From NCBI GenBank assembly GCA_947177025.1, contig CAMWSQ010000004.1, positions 1 to 36,130 on the forward strand: a stretch of 36,130 bases of DNA. The letters are read 5' to 3'. The stretch comes from an uncultured Mollicutes bacterium (GTDB lineage Bacteria > Bacillota_I > Bacilli_A > Acholeplasmatales > Anaeroplasmataceae). A model generated the notes under the pieces. The model saw only the letters and a program-made list of their open reading frames with translations, was not told the origin of the DNA and searched no databases. Both the position numbers and the translations under genes were made by a program. Of this stretch, positions 1 through 8,753 are shown one piece after another. How positions within the stretch are numbered: the first letter of the stretch is position 1; the number at the start of each line of letters is the position of its first letter.

Positions 1-8
1 TCTATTTA

Positions 9-40
9 ATAAAAAATGGAGGCAATTGCCTCCTTATTTT
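9..40 (-). terminator. Rho-independent terminator of the five-gene operon
   Basis: Perfect 16-nt palindrome GGAGGCAATTGCCTCC (18-33) directly after the stop of the AMP-binding ORF, followed on the minus strand by ATTTTTT. Confidence 0.8.
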
Positions 41-1317
41 TCTAATCTTTGTTTCGATATAAAACCACCATAATTGTATTTCGTTTTACGCTTCGAATCC
101 ATAGGTAATTTTTTCCTATGAATATAGTTAATTTTCTTCTCTTTATGAGAAATCCTTCCCTCATAGGCACAATAATATCTATTGTTGGTATAAAAGGAAA
201 AGGCACGTTTGATGTGAGGATTATCTTTTCTAATTTGTTCATCTACTAAATAATTATAAAATCCTGTTGTAGAATACTTCTTTCTACCAACAATTTTTAG
301 TTGTTTATTCTCTATAAATCCTAAATCTCCTGTATGATGGATATGATTGCTAGAAAGGACTATATCTCCTTTGATAATGATTTCTCCAACTCCATTTTCA
401 TCTGTATGAACAATCTCTGCTTCAATTCCTTCTACAGGATTACTAAAGGTAAAAGGATGCAACAGGTATTCTTCTAGTGTAGTGAAATAAATCAGTGCTC
501 CTTCTGATGCTCCATAAACATATGTAATCTTAGCATTTGGAAAAATTTGCTTGATATGCTCTGCTTCCTTAGAATATAGAATTGCCCCGCCCAAAAAGCA
601 TTGCTTTATTGAGGAGATAGGCTTCTTCATTTGAAGAATCTTATGAATGTTTGTTAAGAGAACTGTAGGAAGATATTTCTTGTTTTCCTTGTAATGTCTA
701 GAAAGATAAATCGTATTCCCTAGGAAACTTGATAGAAGGCAATACATTGGTAAGGTAGCATACACAATATCAGAATCATGTATAGATAAATTTGCTTCAA
801 TGCAATCAATTTGTTGCATCAAGAAATCTACATTACGTACAATCGCTTTAGGAACTCCTGTAGTTCCTGAAGTAAAGGTTGTAATTGTAGAGGATAAGTG
901 ATAGGAAGATTCCATCTTTCCATATTTTTTAAATTTTGAGATTTGAACCTTTTTTAGAAAGCTCGGTAATTTAAAGCTAAGAAACTGAGTATAAGGATCA
1001 AGTAACGCATAGAAAACATTTCCTTCTGATAAAAGCTCTTTGACATGATTCTTATTCTTGTAGGAATCTAGAATAACAAGGTCTATTCCAGACAATATGG
1101 CTGCAAATATGGCAACATAAAAAAGATAGGAATAAGGATAGATAAATACCAATACCTTTCCATCCTTTTTAATTTCTTTTTCATATAAGCTTCGCATTTT
1201 TAAAATATCATCATAAAATTCTGCAAAGCTTTTTTTCTTTTTTCTTTTATAAATAAAAGCCGTCTTATCTTGTTCCTGACAAAGCTTTAGGAATTCTTCT
1301 ATTCTATTCTTTTTCAT
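34..1317 (-). CDS. AMP-binding (adenylate-forming) enzyme, acyl/aryl-CoA ligase-like
   Basis: Motifs TFTSGTTGVPKAIVR (A3), YVYGASEG (A5), HTGDLGFIENKQLKIVGRKK (A7/A8) and LPMDSKRKTKYN (A10-like Lys). Start overlaps the upstream stop by 14 nt. Confidence 0.85.
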   Translation of the reverse strand: MKKNRIEEFLKLCQEQDKTAFIYKRKKKKSFAEFYDDILKMRSLYEKEIKKDGKVLVFIYPYSYLFYVAIFAAILSGIDLVILDSYKNKNHVKELLSEGNVFYALLDPYTQFLSFKLPSFLKKVQISKFKKYGKMESSYHLSSTITTFTSGTTGVPKAIVRNVDFLMQQIDCIEANLSIHDSDIVYATLPMYCLLSSFLGNTIYLSRHYKENKKYLPTVLLTNIHKILQMKKPISSIKQCFLGGAILYSKEAEHIKQIFPNAKITYVYGASEGALIYFTTLEEYLLHPFTFSNPVEGIEAEIVHTDENGVGEIIIKGDIVLSSNHIHHTGDLGFIENKQLKIVGRKKYSTTGFYNYLVDEQIRKDNPHIKRAFSFYTNNRYYCAYEGRISHKEKKINYIHRKKLPMDSKRKTKYNYGGFISKQRLEK

Positions 1318-2365
1318 ATACTAAAAAATCCTTATAATAAAATGCTCTATCTAAGATCAAATCATCAATACTATTTATTCTTGAAAGAGTTCTAAGCTTT
1401 CGTTCATTCATCATATTCCAAAAACAAACTCTTCCATATGAAGACAAGGATTGGACTATCCAATGCTCATGTTCCTTTGTTTCTTCTTCTGACATATACT
1501 CAAAAATATCAGATAAATTCATAAAATCAAAGGTGTGATGTTCTTTTAAAATTTCTAAAATAGTTCCTTCTCTGATTTCTAAATTATCAATATTCTTTTG
1601 AATCCTTTGATAAGCTTCCTTTTCTAAATAGGGAGGTAAAGCCTTAAACTCATTTAAAACTACATAGTTTAAATAAGGATTATCTTTATTGAGATGATGC
1701 TTTAGACCGAGCTCAAAGCGCGCCTTTAAAGCCTTAGCCTGTGATCCGGTATTATACTTGAAAAAGGCTTGATCTCGTCCCTTCTTTTTCATCACTCGTT
1801 TGGAGAAAAAAATCTTAAACAAAAGCTTAAATCGTAAGGTATTGATATACTTTTGATAGAAAGTGATTTGTTCTTCTATAGTCTCTTGTTTCATAAATTC
1901 TTGAATTCTTTTTTTAGAGGTAGTCAAAGGAAAAATTTTATTTTTGAAGATTTGAAAATAGGATTCAAATCTTCCACAATGAATCAGTTTTTTTTCAAAT
2001 AATAAATCAGGATGAGCATCAAAATAGGTCTTTGTTTTGGAATCTAGCTTCATAGAAATTTGATTATAAAGTTCAGAAACATTTCCTTCCTTCACACCAA
2101 TAAATATGAGATACTCTTCATAGGATAAATTTGCAATGGCAGTCTTTTTTAAACAGGAAAGAAATACTTGGGTAGGATTATTATCTACAGATAGTACCTT
2201 TCGATTGTCTTCTGTAAGAAGGGCTAAGCTATTGTCTAGGGCTGAGGCAACAGATAGGATAGATACAGCATTTTCTGGAACATAAGAGCAGAGTAATCTT
2301 GCATCCTCATGACAATTGCTGTAGTGAATATAGGGTGTTCCTTTATCACACTTATTTTTCTTCAA
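1304..2365 (-). CDS. BtaA-like DUF3419 family protein (S-adenosylmethionine:3-amino-3-carboxypropyl transferase)
   Basis: HYSNCHEDARLL, SVASALDNSLALL, SVDNNPTQVFLSCLKKTAI, GRFESYFQIF, NLSDIFEYMSEEE...RVCFWNMM match the BtaA/DUF3419 pattern end to end. TTG start with GAAGGAGTGA upstream. Confidence 0.8.
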   Translation of the reverse strand: MKKNKCDKGTPYIHYSNCHEDARLLCSYVPENAVSILSVASALDNSLALLTEDNRKVLSVDNNPTQVFLSCLKKTAIANLSYEEYLIFIGVKEGNVSELYNQISMKLDSKTKTYFDAHPDLLFEKKLIHCGRFESYFQIFKNKIFPLTTSKKRIQEFMKQETIEEQITFYQKYINTLRFKLLFKIFFSKRVMKKKGRDQAFFKYNTGSQAKALKARFELGLKHHLNKDNPYLNYVVLNEFKALPPYLEKEAYQRIQKNIDNLEIREGTILEILKEHHTFDFMNLSDIFEYMSEEETKEHEHWIVQSLSSYGRVCFWNMMNERKLRTLSRINSIDDLILDRAFYYKDFLVYEKE

Positions 2366-5126
2366 GAGAAATCACTCCTTCCACTCCATCTAATAAAACT
2401 ACTGCATCATCTTCTATAATTTGTGTTGCTCCTTCTACACCAACCACTGCTGGAAGACCAAGCTCTCTTGCAACAACAAAGCTGTGAGACAGCATACTTC
2501 CATGCTCTACAATTAAGCCTGAAGCAAGTGGAAATAAAGAAATCCAGCCTGGGTCTGTTCGTTTTGCTAATATGATATTTCCTTTTTTTAAGGTATCCTT
2601 TGAAGTTTCCATCTTGCTGACATGGGCTCTAATGACTCCTGCTCCTGAGGGAATTCCTCTTAAGGTTCCATCTTGACTAGAGGACTTTATCGGCAAAATT
2701 TTATCCTCAAAAAAGGCAATTCGATCATAATAGGGCTTATCCAAATATCCTTCATATTCTTTTTTTCTTTGGTCAATTAACTCTCTTTTATTGCTAGCAT
2801 CCTCTAGGATTTCTTCTTTTGTTAGATAAAATACATCACGAGGAGAATCAATTTCCTTTGCCAAAGCTAGATTTCTTCCATAGGCCAAAAAGATATTTCT
2901 AACCACAGAGAAAATATAAGTTCTTTTGATTCTTAATCTCTCTCTATTTTGAATATACTTTCTAGTCTTTTTGGAAAGCTTAGAAAGCTTTGTAGGAATT
3001 TCCTCATAAAAATCTAGAGAAAAAGGATTCTCTTTTTTATCCCCTAAGGAAAGCTTTAATTGTTCAAGAAGTAAAGTTGGTTCTTCTATCATAGTAATGG
3101 TTTCTAGCTTTAATTCATTGATGACTCTAGAACCATAGGCTTCAATATACTTCTTTAAAGCTTGACCAAATTCTGTTTCATTAAAGTACTTCTCTGCCAA
3201 ATCTTCCTTTGAAAGCTTTTGGAAATCAAGATATATCGCAGGATGACTTTTTATATATTCTATAATAGATTCAAAGTCCTTTGCAGAATGAATACTCTCT
3301 ACAGCTCCATGATTTGAAATAGCTTGGTTCAATAAGGCATCAGCATTAGGATACTTCTTTGCCTTTTCCTTAAGTCTTCCAAAGTAAAACATCACCGCAC
3401 AATCATTTAGAATTGGAGTAGTGAATTCTGGAATAATCTTTTTTTCGATTTCTAGATACAGATCCTTTAATTCTGAATTACTTCCTGTAATTTCTTTTCC
3501 ATAGTATGGTTTTACAATTTCATTGAAGTTTTTTAGAAATTCCTCAGAGAGTTCATCCATCTTCTTTAGTTTTTTGATAAAGATACATAGAATTTTTAAA
3601 ATATCAAAACAATTCAGCTTTACTCTTTTATTCTTTTGATTGGAATCCTTTACCCCCATCATATTTTCCATATATTGTAAGGATTTTTTAGAAGGGAAAA
3701 TACTAGAAACATGATACCAGCTTTTTAGATTGTAATAAATTTTTCCCTCATAGGAATAAAGCATATTGGATAAGGATGGCTTAAGTCCATCCATAATTTT
3801 TTTTCTAACCTTACCTACCTGAAGCGTTTCTGTATATACCTTTTCATAAATATCCTTTGCAAAGGAAAAGGTTAATGGGGTAGTAATTCCATAATACGAT
3901 TCAATAATATTTGAGTTGTCTAATAATAGCGTCATTTTATGAGGATTGATATCTTGATAGGTTGTGATAGGTCTAGCCTGTAAAAAGTATGCCTTTGACT
4001 CAATCATAGCAAATTCAATATCCTGAAAGCGATCTGTTTTAGCAATGATCTTAGTTGTTAAATGGGTCAAGGATTTCAATTGAGCCTTAGACAGAATGTC
4101 TTCTCCTACTACTCGGATTTTTCCAGAATTGATATAATAGGTCGTACCATCCTTTGTTCCATTGACCAAATCTTCTCCTAGTCCCTTACATACGCTAAGG
4201 ACAATCTCATTAAAATTATTGGTTATCGGATTTATAGTATTTATCACTCCTGCAACATCAGCGTCTACCATTTCTTGTATAATCACAGCTATGGCTATAT
4301 GCTCTACTGGCAGTTGATTTTGGATTCGATATTCCATAGCTCTATTTGATGTAGCACTTTCCTTTACCTTGAGTACTGCATCAAAAATATCTGCATATTC
4401 CACATTCAAATAGGTGTCATGAATTCCTGCAAAGCTATGATGAAAGGAATCCTCATCTATGGCTGAGGAGCGCACAGCATATAATTTATTCTTCTTGCAG
4501 AAACCCACAATCATATCCTTGACCTTATCATATTCCTCCTTCAATAGCACATCACTTGGAATTACAATAAATCGAGGTGTATTTTTCATCTTTAATTTAA
4601 GAAGCTGATAGGCCTTTCCCCCAACCTGTTCTATAGCATAGTCCTTCTCTTTTTTACTTAAATGAAAAAGAATGCCAAGGAATAAGCTTAAAGAAAGAGA
4701 AATGAGCATGGAGTAGTGAAACTCAAATTCTGAAAATAGGATAGAAAAAATTACACAAGGAAGAATGAAAACCTTGATGATTTTATTTTTCCAAATAGAA
4801 ACTACTAGGAATAAGCCGACAGGTAAAAAGAAAAACCACTTTTCTAAAATAACTAAGGTTAGAATTTCTCCTAGCATAAAAAGCATACATAAAAGGAGCA
4901 CAATTCCTCTAGGAAACAGTGCCTTTCCTTGAATTCTATCCTGATAAAAATCCTGATAGTCATCTAAAAAGCGTAAGGCCAAAAAGTAAAATAAAGCAAG
5001 GATCATACTATAGTTAAAATAGTTTGCAAATGGATTCGTAACCCAAAATAATGGTAGTAACAAAAGCGTATAGCCTAGGAAAAAATAGAGAAAGAATAGA
5101 ATATATTTTTTACAAAAGACTTTCAT
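2352..5126 (-). CDS. Membrane protein: N-terminal UbiA-like multi-TM domain fused to a PEP synthase/rifampin phosphotransferase-like ATP-binding domain and C-terminal PEP-utilizer mobile (His) domain
   Basis: N-terminal hydrophobic segments with ALRFLDDYQDFYQDRIQGKALFPRG (UbiA-like Asp motif); QVGGKAYQLLKL; YAVRSSAIDEDSFHHSFAGIHDTYLNV (PPDK_N); C-terminal GSMLSHSFVVARELGLPAVVGV (catalytic His domain). Start placed at MKVFCKK (ATG 5126), 1 nt after the upstream stop. Confidence 0.8.
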   Translation of the reverse strand: MKVFCKKYILFFLYFFLGYTLLLLPLFWVTNPFANYFNYSMILALFYFLALRFLDDYQDFYQDRIQGKALFPRGIVLLLCMLFMLGEILTLVILEKWFFFLPVGLFLVVSIWKNKIIKVFILPCVIFSILFSEFEFHYSMLISLSLSLFLGILFHLSKKEKDYAIEQVGGKAYQLLKLKMKNTPRFIVIPSDVLLKEEYDKVKDMIVGFCKKNKLYAVRSSAIDEDSFHHSFAGIHDTYLNVEYADIFDAVLKVKESATSNRAMEYRIQNQLPVEHIAIAVIIQEMVDADVAGVINTINPITNNFNEIVLSVCKGLGEDLVNGTKDGTTYYINSGKIRVVGEDILSKAQLKSLTHLTTKIIAKTDRFQDIEFAMIESKAYFLQARPITTYQDINPHKMTLLLDNSNIIESYYGITTPLTFSFAKDIYEKVYTETLQVGKVRKKIMDGLKPSLSNMLYSYEGKIYYNLKSWYHVSSIFPSKKSLQYMENMMGVKDSNQKNKRVKLNCFDILKILCIFIKKLKKMDELSEEFLKNFNEIVKPYYGKEITGSNSELKDLYLEIEKKIIPEFTTPILNDCAVMFYFGRLKEKAKKYPNADALLNQAISNHGAVESIHSAKDFESIIEYIKSHPAIYLDFQKLSKEDLAEKYFNETEFGQALKKYIEAYGSRVINELKLETITMIEEPTLLLEQLKLSLGDKKENPFSLDFYEEIPTKLSKLSKKTRKYIQNRERLRIKRTYIFSVVRNIFLAYGRNLALAKEIDSPRDVFYLTKEEILEDASNKRELIDQRKKEYEGYLDKPYYDRIAFFEDKILPIKSSSQDGTLRGIPSGAGVIRAHVSKMETSKDTLKKGNIILAKRTDPGWISLFPLASGLIVEHGSMLSHSFVVARELGLPAVVGVEGATQIIEDDAVVLLDGVEGVISLEEK

Positions 5127-5127
5127 A

Positions 5128-6198
5128 TTACCACCAACGCTTTCCATAAAGCTTTGCCTTGAGCATCACCCTACGATAGTTCAAATTTGCATATTCACAA
5201 AAATGCTTCAATTCCTTTTTAGCAAGAGGAACATCATCCTTTACCTCTAGAAGAGCTAATGCTTCTTCTCTTGGAATCATTTTTTCACGAACCATTACAC
5301 TAAATTCAGGCATGAGATGATGCCGCCTTGCAATTATATTTTTGATATGAAGGGCACCATGATGAATGAGACAATCAAAATGCTCCTCTTCACTTTCAAC
5401 CTTCCAAGAGGTATGCTCTTCTAAAACCTCAATGATTTTATCTTTATTGTAAGGATGATATAAGAAATATGCTAAAAAAGGCCGAAATCCATTTTTATAA
5501 GCATCCCTTAAAAGTTCTTCTTTGATTTCTTTAGCTAGCCTTTTATCTACTAAAGTTGAAATACGATCTAAAATCGTTTGAAAAAGCTTCTTAGGAGTTT
5601 CTCCTTCTTCCTTTAGGCCATCTAAAATAAATGGCTTAAAATAATCGTCTTTTTCCTCACTAAAGTTTCTAAGCATTTGAGGAATACTTCTTCCATGAAT
5701 TCCAACAGCTGCATCCACCCTAGAGGCATAATTGATCATTGCAGCATAGCCTAAAAAGGAACAAGCTATACAAGGAGATAAATATTTTTTTACAATGTAG
5801 TGATACATTCTTTTTAGAATTTCTTGATCACAGCTTACATATTCATGAGGCACTTGAAATTCTTGAACAATCTGATTAATTTTCCTTTTGGCTTCATCAG
5901 ATAAAAACCCATTATCTAAAGTATAGGTACACACCTTTAATTTGTATTTGTGAATTAATTCATAAAGAACAAAGGTGGAATCCTTTCCTCCGCTTATCCC
6001 AACAGCAACATCGTAGGCATGTGGTTCGGTAGATTTAATTTTCTTTAAGAATAGCTCCTCAAGATAAGAATAGTTATGCAATAAAGATTCATATTTCTGA
6101 TACGTTCTACAATAGTTACATACTCCTTCAGTATCAAAGGTAATATGCTTTACAGTTTTATCATTGACACAGCATACACAAACTTGATTATTTCTCAT
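5128..6198 (-). CDS. PP-loop ATP pyrophosphatase, N-acetyl sugar amidotransferase-like
   Basis: CVCC...CNYC N-terminal Cys pairs, PP-loop VGISGGKDSTFVLYEL, and internal CIACSFLGY. Confidence 0.75.
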   Translation of the reverse strand: MRNNQVCVCCVNDKTVKHITFDTEGVCNYCRTYQKYESLLHNYSYLEELFLKKIKSTEPHAYDVAVGISGGKDSTFVLYELIHKYKLKVCTYTLDNGFLSDEAKRKINQIVQEFQVPHEYVSCDQEILKRMYHYIVKKYLSPCIACSFLGYAAMINYASRVDAAVGIHGRSIPQMLRNFSEEKDDYFKPFILDGLKEEGETPKKLFQTILDRISTLVDKRLAKEIKEELLRDAYKNGFRPFLAYFLYHPYNKDKIIEVLEEHTSWKVESEEEHFDCLIHHGALHIKNIIARRHHLMPEFSVMVREKMIPREEALALLEVKDDVPLAKKELKHFCEYANLNYRRVMLKAKLYGKRWW

Positions 6199-7639
6199 AA
6201 GGATACCTCAATAGTCCATAAAATTTTTGTTTTAGAATATGGTCTTTAAAAATAGGATATAATGTCTTTGTTTGATCATTTTGGAAATGATAAAGAACCT
6301 GCTTATAGCCATAAGAACACATCATCTGATAAGAGACATCAATCAATTTTAATATAATCTTCATAGAACGATGTTCTGGTAGGATTGCAGTCGTTTTACA
6401 AACATAAAATCTTTTTTCTAAATCCTCATAACAAAAATTAAAAGCTACCAAGCTTTCTTTGTAATAGATAAGCACTAAATCTGGTTGGCAAAGCTGGATG
6501 TTTTTTATATAAAGTGTTTTAAATTCTTCCTTAGAAATAGGCTCATAATAACTAGCATTTTGAAATGCAAGGGAGGCAACTTCATAAAGCTCATCTAAAT
6601 ACTTGTAGCATTCCTCATGGTGTACCTGCACAATTCTATACGAAGAATTTAGCTGTATCTTCTTCCCTCTTTCCCATATTCTTTCATTTATAGTAGCAAG
6701 AGTCGAGGAATATTTATCCTTCACAACAAAGCCTGCAACAAGAAACAGATTCAATAAAGTTTGGTCATTTATACAATCTGGATAAAGTCTAAAATCAAAT
6801 TCATTTAGAGAAATACGATAAGAATACCATGTATTTCCATTCATTGGTCCTAAAAGAGGTTTAGAAATTTTCTTCAGTTTCTCTATTAGCCTGCAATCAT
6901 TTTCTAAAGTAGAGGTCTCTAAAAATCCAAAATAACATATCATATCCTTATACATAACTGTGCAATTAGAATCTTTTACGGAAAAGATTTCATAAGGCAC
7001 ATTTTCTAATATTTTCTCTTTATAAAATATCTTTGGTAAGACTTGAGTTATTTCCTCTAAAGAATTTATCTTATAATCATATTCTTCTGACACTTTATAA
7101 CCATAGGATGCATAACAAAATACAATCCTTTTATGATCTTTAATTGCTAAATAATCCTCATAGCTATCTGCAATATAAATTGCTTTTTCTTGATAATTAT
7201 TTGTTATTTTTCTTAAGGATTCTTCTTTTGGTCCATCTTCTATTGTATAGAAATGAGAAACATATTTTTTTGTTAAAGAAAGCTTAAAAAACGTTTCTAA
7301 ATAGATGTTAGGACAGTTGCTTACAATAGAAACTTCAAATTCCTTTGTTAAACTTAAAAATAATTTTTCCAAAGAGGAGGACAAGAATTGTGGATGCTTT
7401 AAAATATACTCAATAGAAAGCTGTAATGCTGTTAAAGCAAGGTCTTCCTTTGACACATCAAATTCATTTAAATCCTGTATGACTTCCATCAATGGAACTC
7501 CTAAATACTGCAAAATTTTATCATCAGGTTGAATATACTTAGGAGGATAAATTTCACAAAGCTTTTTATAGGCATATAAATAGGATTCACTTGTGTTCCA
7601 TAAAGTTCCATCTAAATCAAAGATAATATGCTGAAACAT
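6188..7639 (-). CDS. HAD-superfamily phosphatase (PGP-like) fused to a C-terminal GNAT-like acyltransferase domain
   Basis: IIFDLDGTLWNT (HAD motif I), VSNCPN (motif II), IYIADSYEDYLA (motif IV); C-terminal half with GPMNGNTWYSYR and a GNAT-like TTAILPEHRSMKIILKLIDVSYQ. SD GGAGGGAAAG. Confidence 0.7.
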   Translation of the reverse strand: MFQHIIFDLDGTLWNTSESYLYAYKKLCEIYPPKYIQPDDKILQYLGVPLMEVIQDLNEFDVSKEDLALTALQLSIEYILKHPQFLSSSLEKLFLSLTKEFEVSIVSNCPNIYLETFFKLSLTKKYVSHFYTIEDGPKEESLRKITNNYQEKAIYIADSYEDYLAIKDHKRIVFCYASYGYKVSEEYDYKINSLEEITQVLPKIFYKEKILENVPYEIFSVKDSNCTVMYKDMICYFGFLETSTLENDCRLIEKLKKISKPLLGPMNGNTWYSYRISLNEFDFRLYPDCINDQTLLNLFLVAGFVVKDKYSSTLATINERIWERGKKIQLNSSYRIVQVHHEECYKYLDELYEVASLAFQNASYYEPISKEEFKTLYIKNIQLCQPDLVLIYYKESLVAFNFCYEDLEKRFYVCKTTAILPEHRSMKIILKLIDVSYQMMCSYGYKQVLYHFQNDQTKTLYPIFKDHILKQKFYGLLRYPYEK

Positions 7640-7670
7640 ACTTTCCCTCCTTTACATCTATTCTGACAAA

Positions 7671-7699
7671 ATTATATCATATTAGACACTAGTTAACAA
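7671..7699 (-). promoter_or_regulatory. Predicted sigma-A promoter of the five-gene operon
   Basis: Minus strand TTGTTA (7694-7699), 17-nt spacer, TATAAT (7671-7676), just upstream of the HAD-GNAT ORF. Confidence 0.6.
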
Positions 7700-7703
7700 G
7701 AAA

Positions 7704-7729
7704 GAAAGATGCCTGAACTGGCATCTTTC
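7704..7729 (-). terminator. Rho-independent terminator downstream of the AEC transporter gene
   Basis: Perfect 10-bp stem GAAAGATGCC/GGCATCTTTC, 6-nt loop, T-rich minus-strand tail. Confidence 0.75.
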
Positions 7730-7766
7730 ATAATTCATATAAAATAATTTAATATAGGTTAAACAA

Positions 7767-8753
7767 TTAAAATATTCCTATTACTGAACAAATTAATATA
7801 ATTATAAATAAGCTAAATGCAGATATAGCACTGGTCCATACTACTATTTGGCCTGCCAATTCTTCATCCTGCCCCATTTGAGCAGCCATTGGGGCACTCG
7901 AAACGGCAATAGGTGTAGCAAATAAGGAAATTAAAATTGCAAACTCTGTAGAAGATTTAAAGCCTAGGAAATAAGCAATGACCAAGAAAATAGCGGGAGT
8001 GATGAATAATCTCAAGGTGACAGATAAGGTAAGCTGCTTCCAAAGAGATTTCACGGCCTTAAATTCAAATCTTCCGCCTAAAATAATCAAAGCTAATGGT
8101 GTAGCAAGATTCCTAAGATCAGTAATCGTTTTTGGAATAAAGCTCATATAATCTTCTAAAAACAATTTCACATTTCCACCTAAATGGTTAATCCCTATGT
8201 TGATTCCACAAACAGCTAATCCACAGGCAACACCAATAATTAATGGATTTGTAACAATTTTAATCAATATATCTTTTACAGATACTTTTTTTGTTTCATC
8301 ATTAGTATAGACACTTAATGCAATTACAGCTAGGATATTAAATAAAGGAACACCAATTGCTGCAACAACAGATGCAGACGCTCTGGCCGCTTCTCCTCCA
8401 AGCATTGTGGCAAGAGGAATTCCTATAATTGCATAATTAGAACGGAAAGAGGCTTGCCAAATCACACCCTTTTGCTTACGGTCTGGAATAAATACAACAA
8501 TTCCTAAACCAATGAAAAATAAAACTAAAATAGCACCTGCAGAAAATCCAATAAATGCAGGATCAATCGTAGATAAATCCGCCATATATAGATTACTAAA
8601 TAAGAGAATTGGTATCAATACTTTAAAAACCAATTTATTAGCTTCTGTTAAAAATCCTTCTGAAAAGAAATGAATTCTTTTTAATCCATAGCCTAATAAA
8701 ATCGGTAAGATAATAGGTAAGATTGCATTTAGTGTAAATAATAAATTATTCAT
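7767..8753 (-). CDS. AEC (auxin efflux carrier) family transporter
   Basis: Multi-TM; NAILPIILPILLGYGLKR, FRSNYAIIGIPLATMLGG, PIAVSSAPMAAQMGQDEELAGQIVVWTSAIS. Start at MNNLLF with GAGGAGG SD. Confidence 0.85.
   Translation of the reverse strand: MNNLLFTLNAILPIILPILLGYGLKRIHFFSEGFLTEANKLVFKVLIPILLFSNLYMADLSTIDPAFIGFSAGAILVLFFIGLGIVVFIPDRKQKGVIWQASFRSNYAIIGIPLATMLGGEAARASASVVAAIGVPLFNILAVIALSVYTNDETKKVSVKDILIKIVTNPLIIGVACGLAVCGINIGINHLGGNVKLFLEDYMSFIPKTITDLRNLATPLALIILGGRFEFKAVKSLWKQLTLSVTLRLFITPAIFLVIAYFLGFKSSTEFAILISLFATPIAVSSAPMAAQMGQDEELAGQIVVWTSAISAFSLFIIILICSVIGIF

Noticed and set aside
6188-7639. FkbH-type glyceryl-transfer enzyme
   Set aside because: HAD part resembles PGP-like subfamily IA, and no acyl-carrier protein is nearby; kept only as a comparison.
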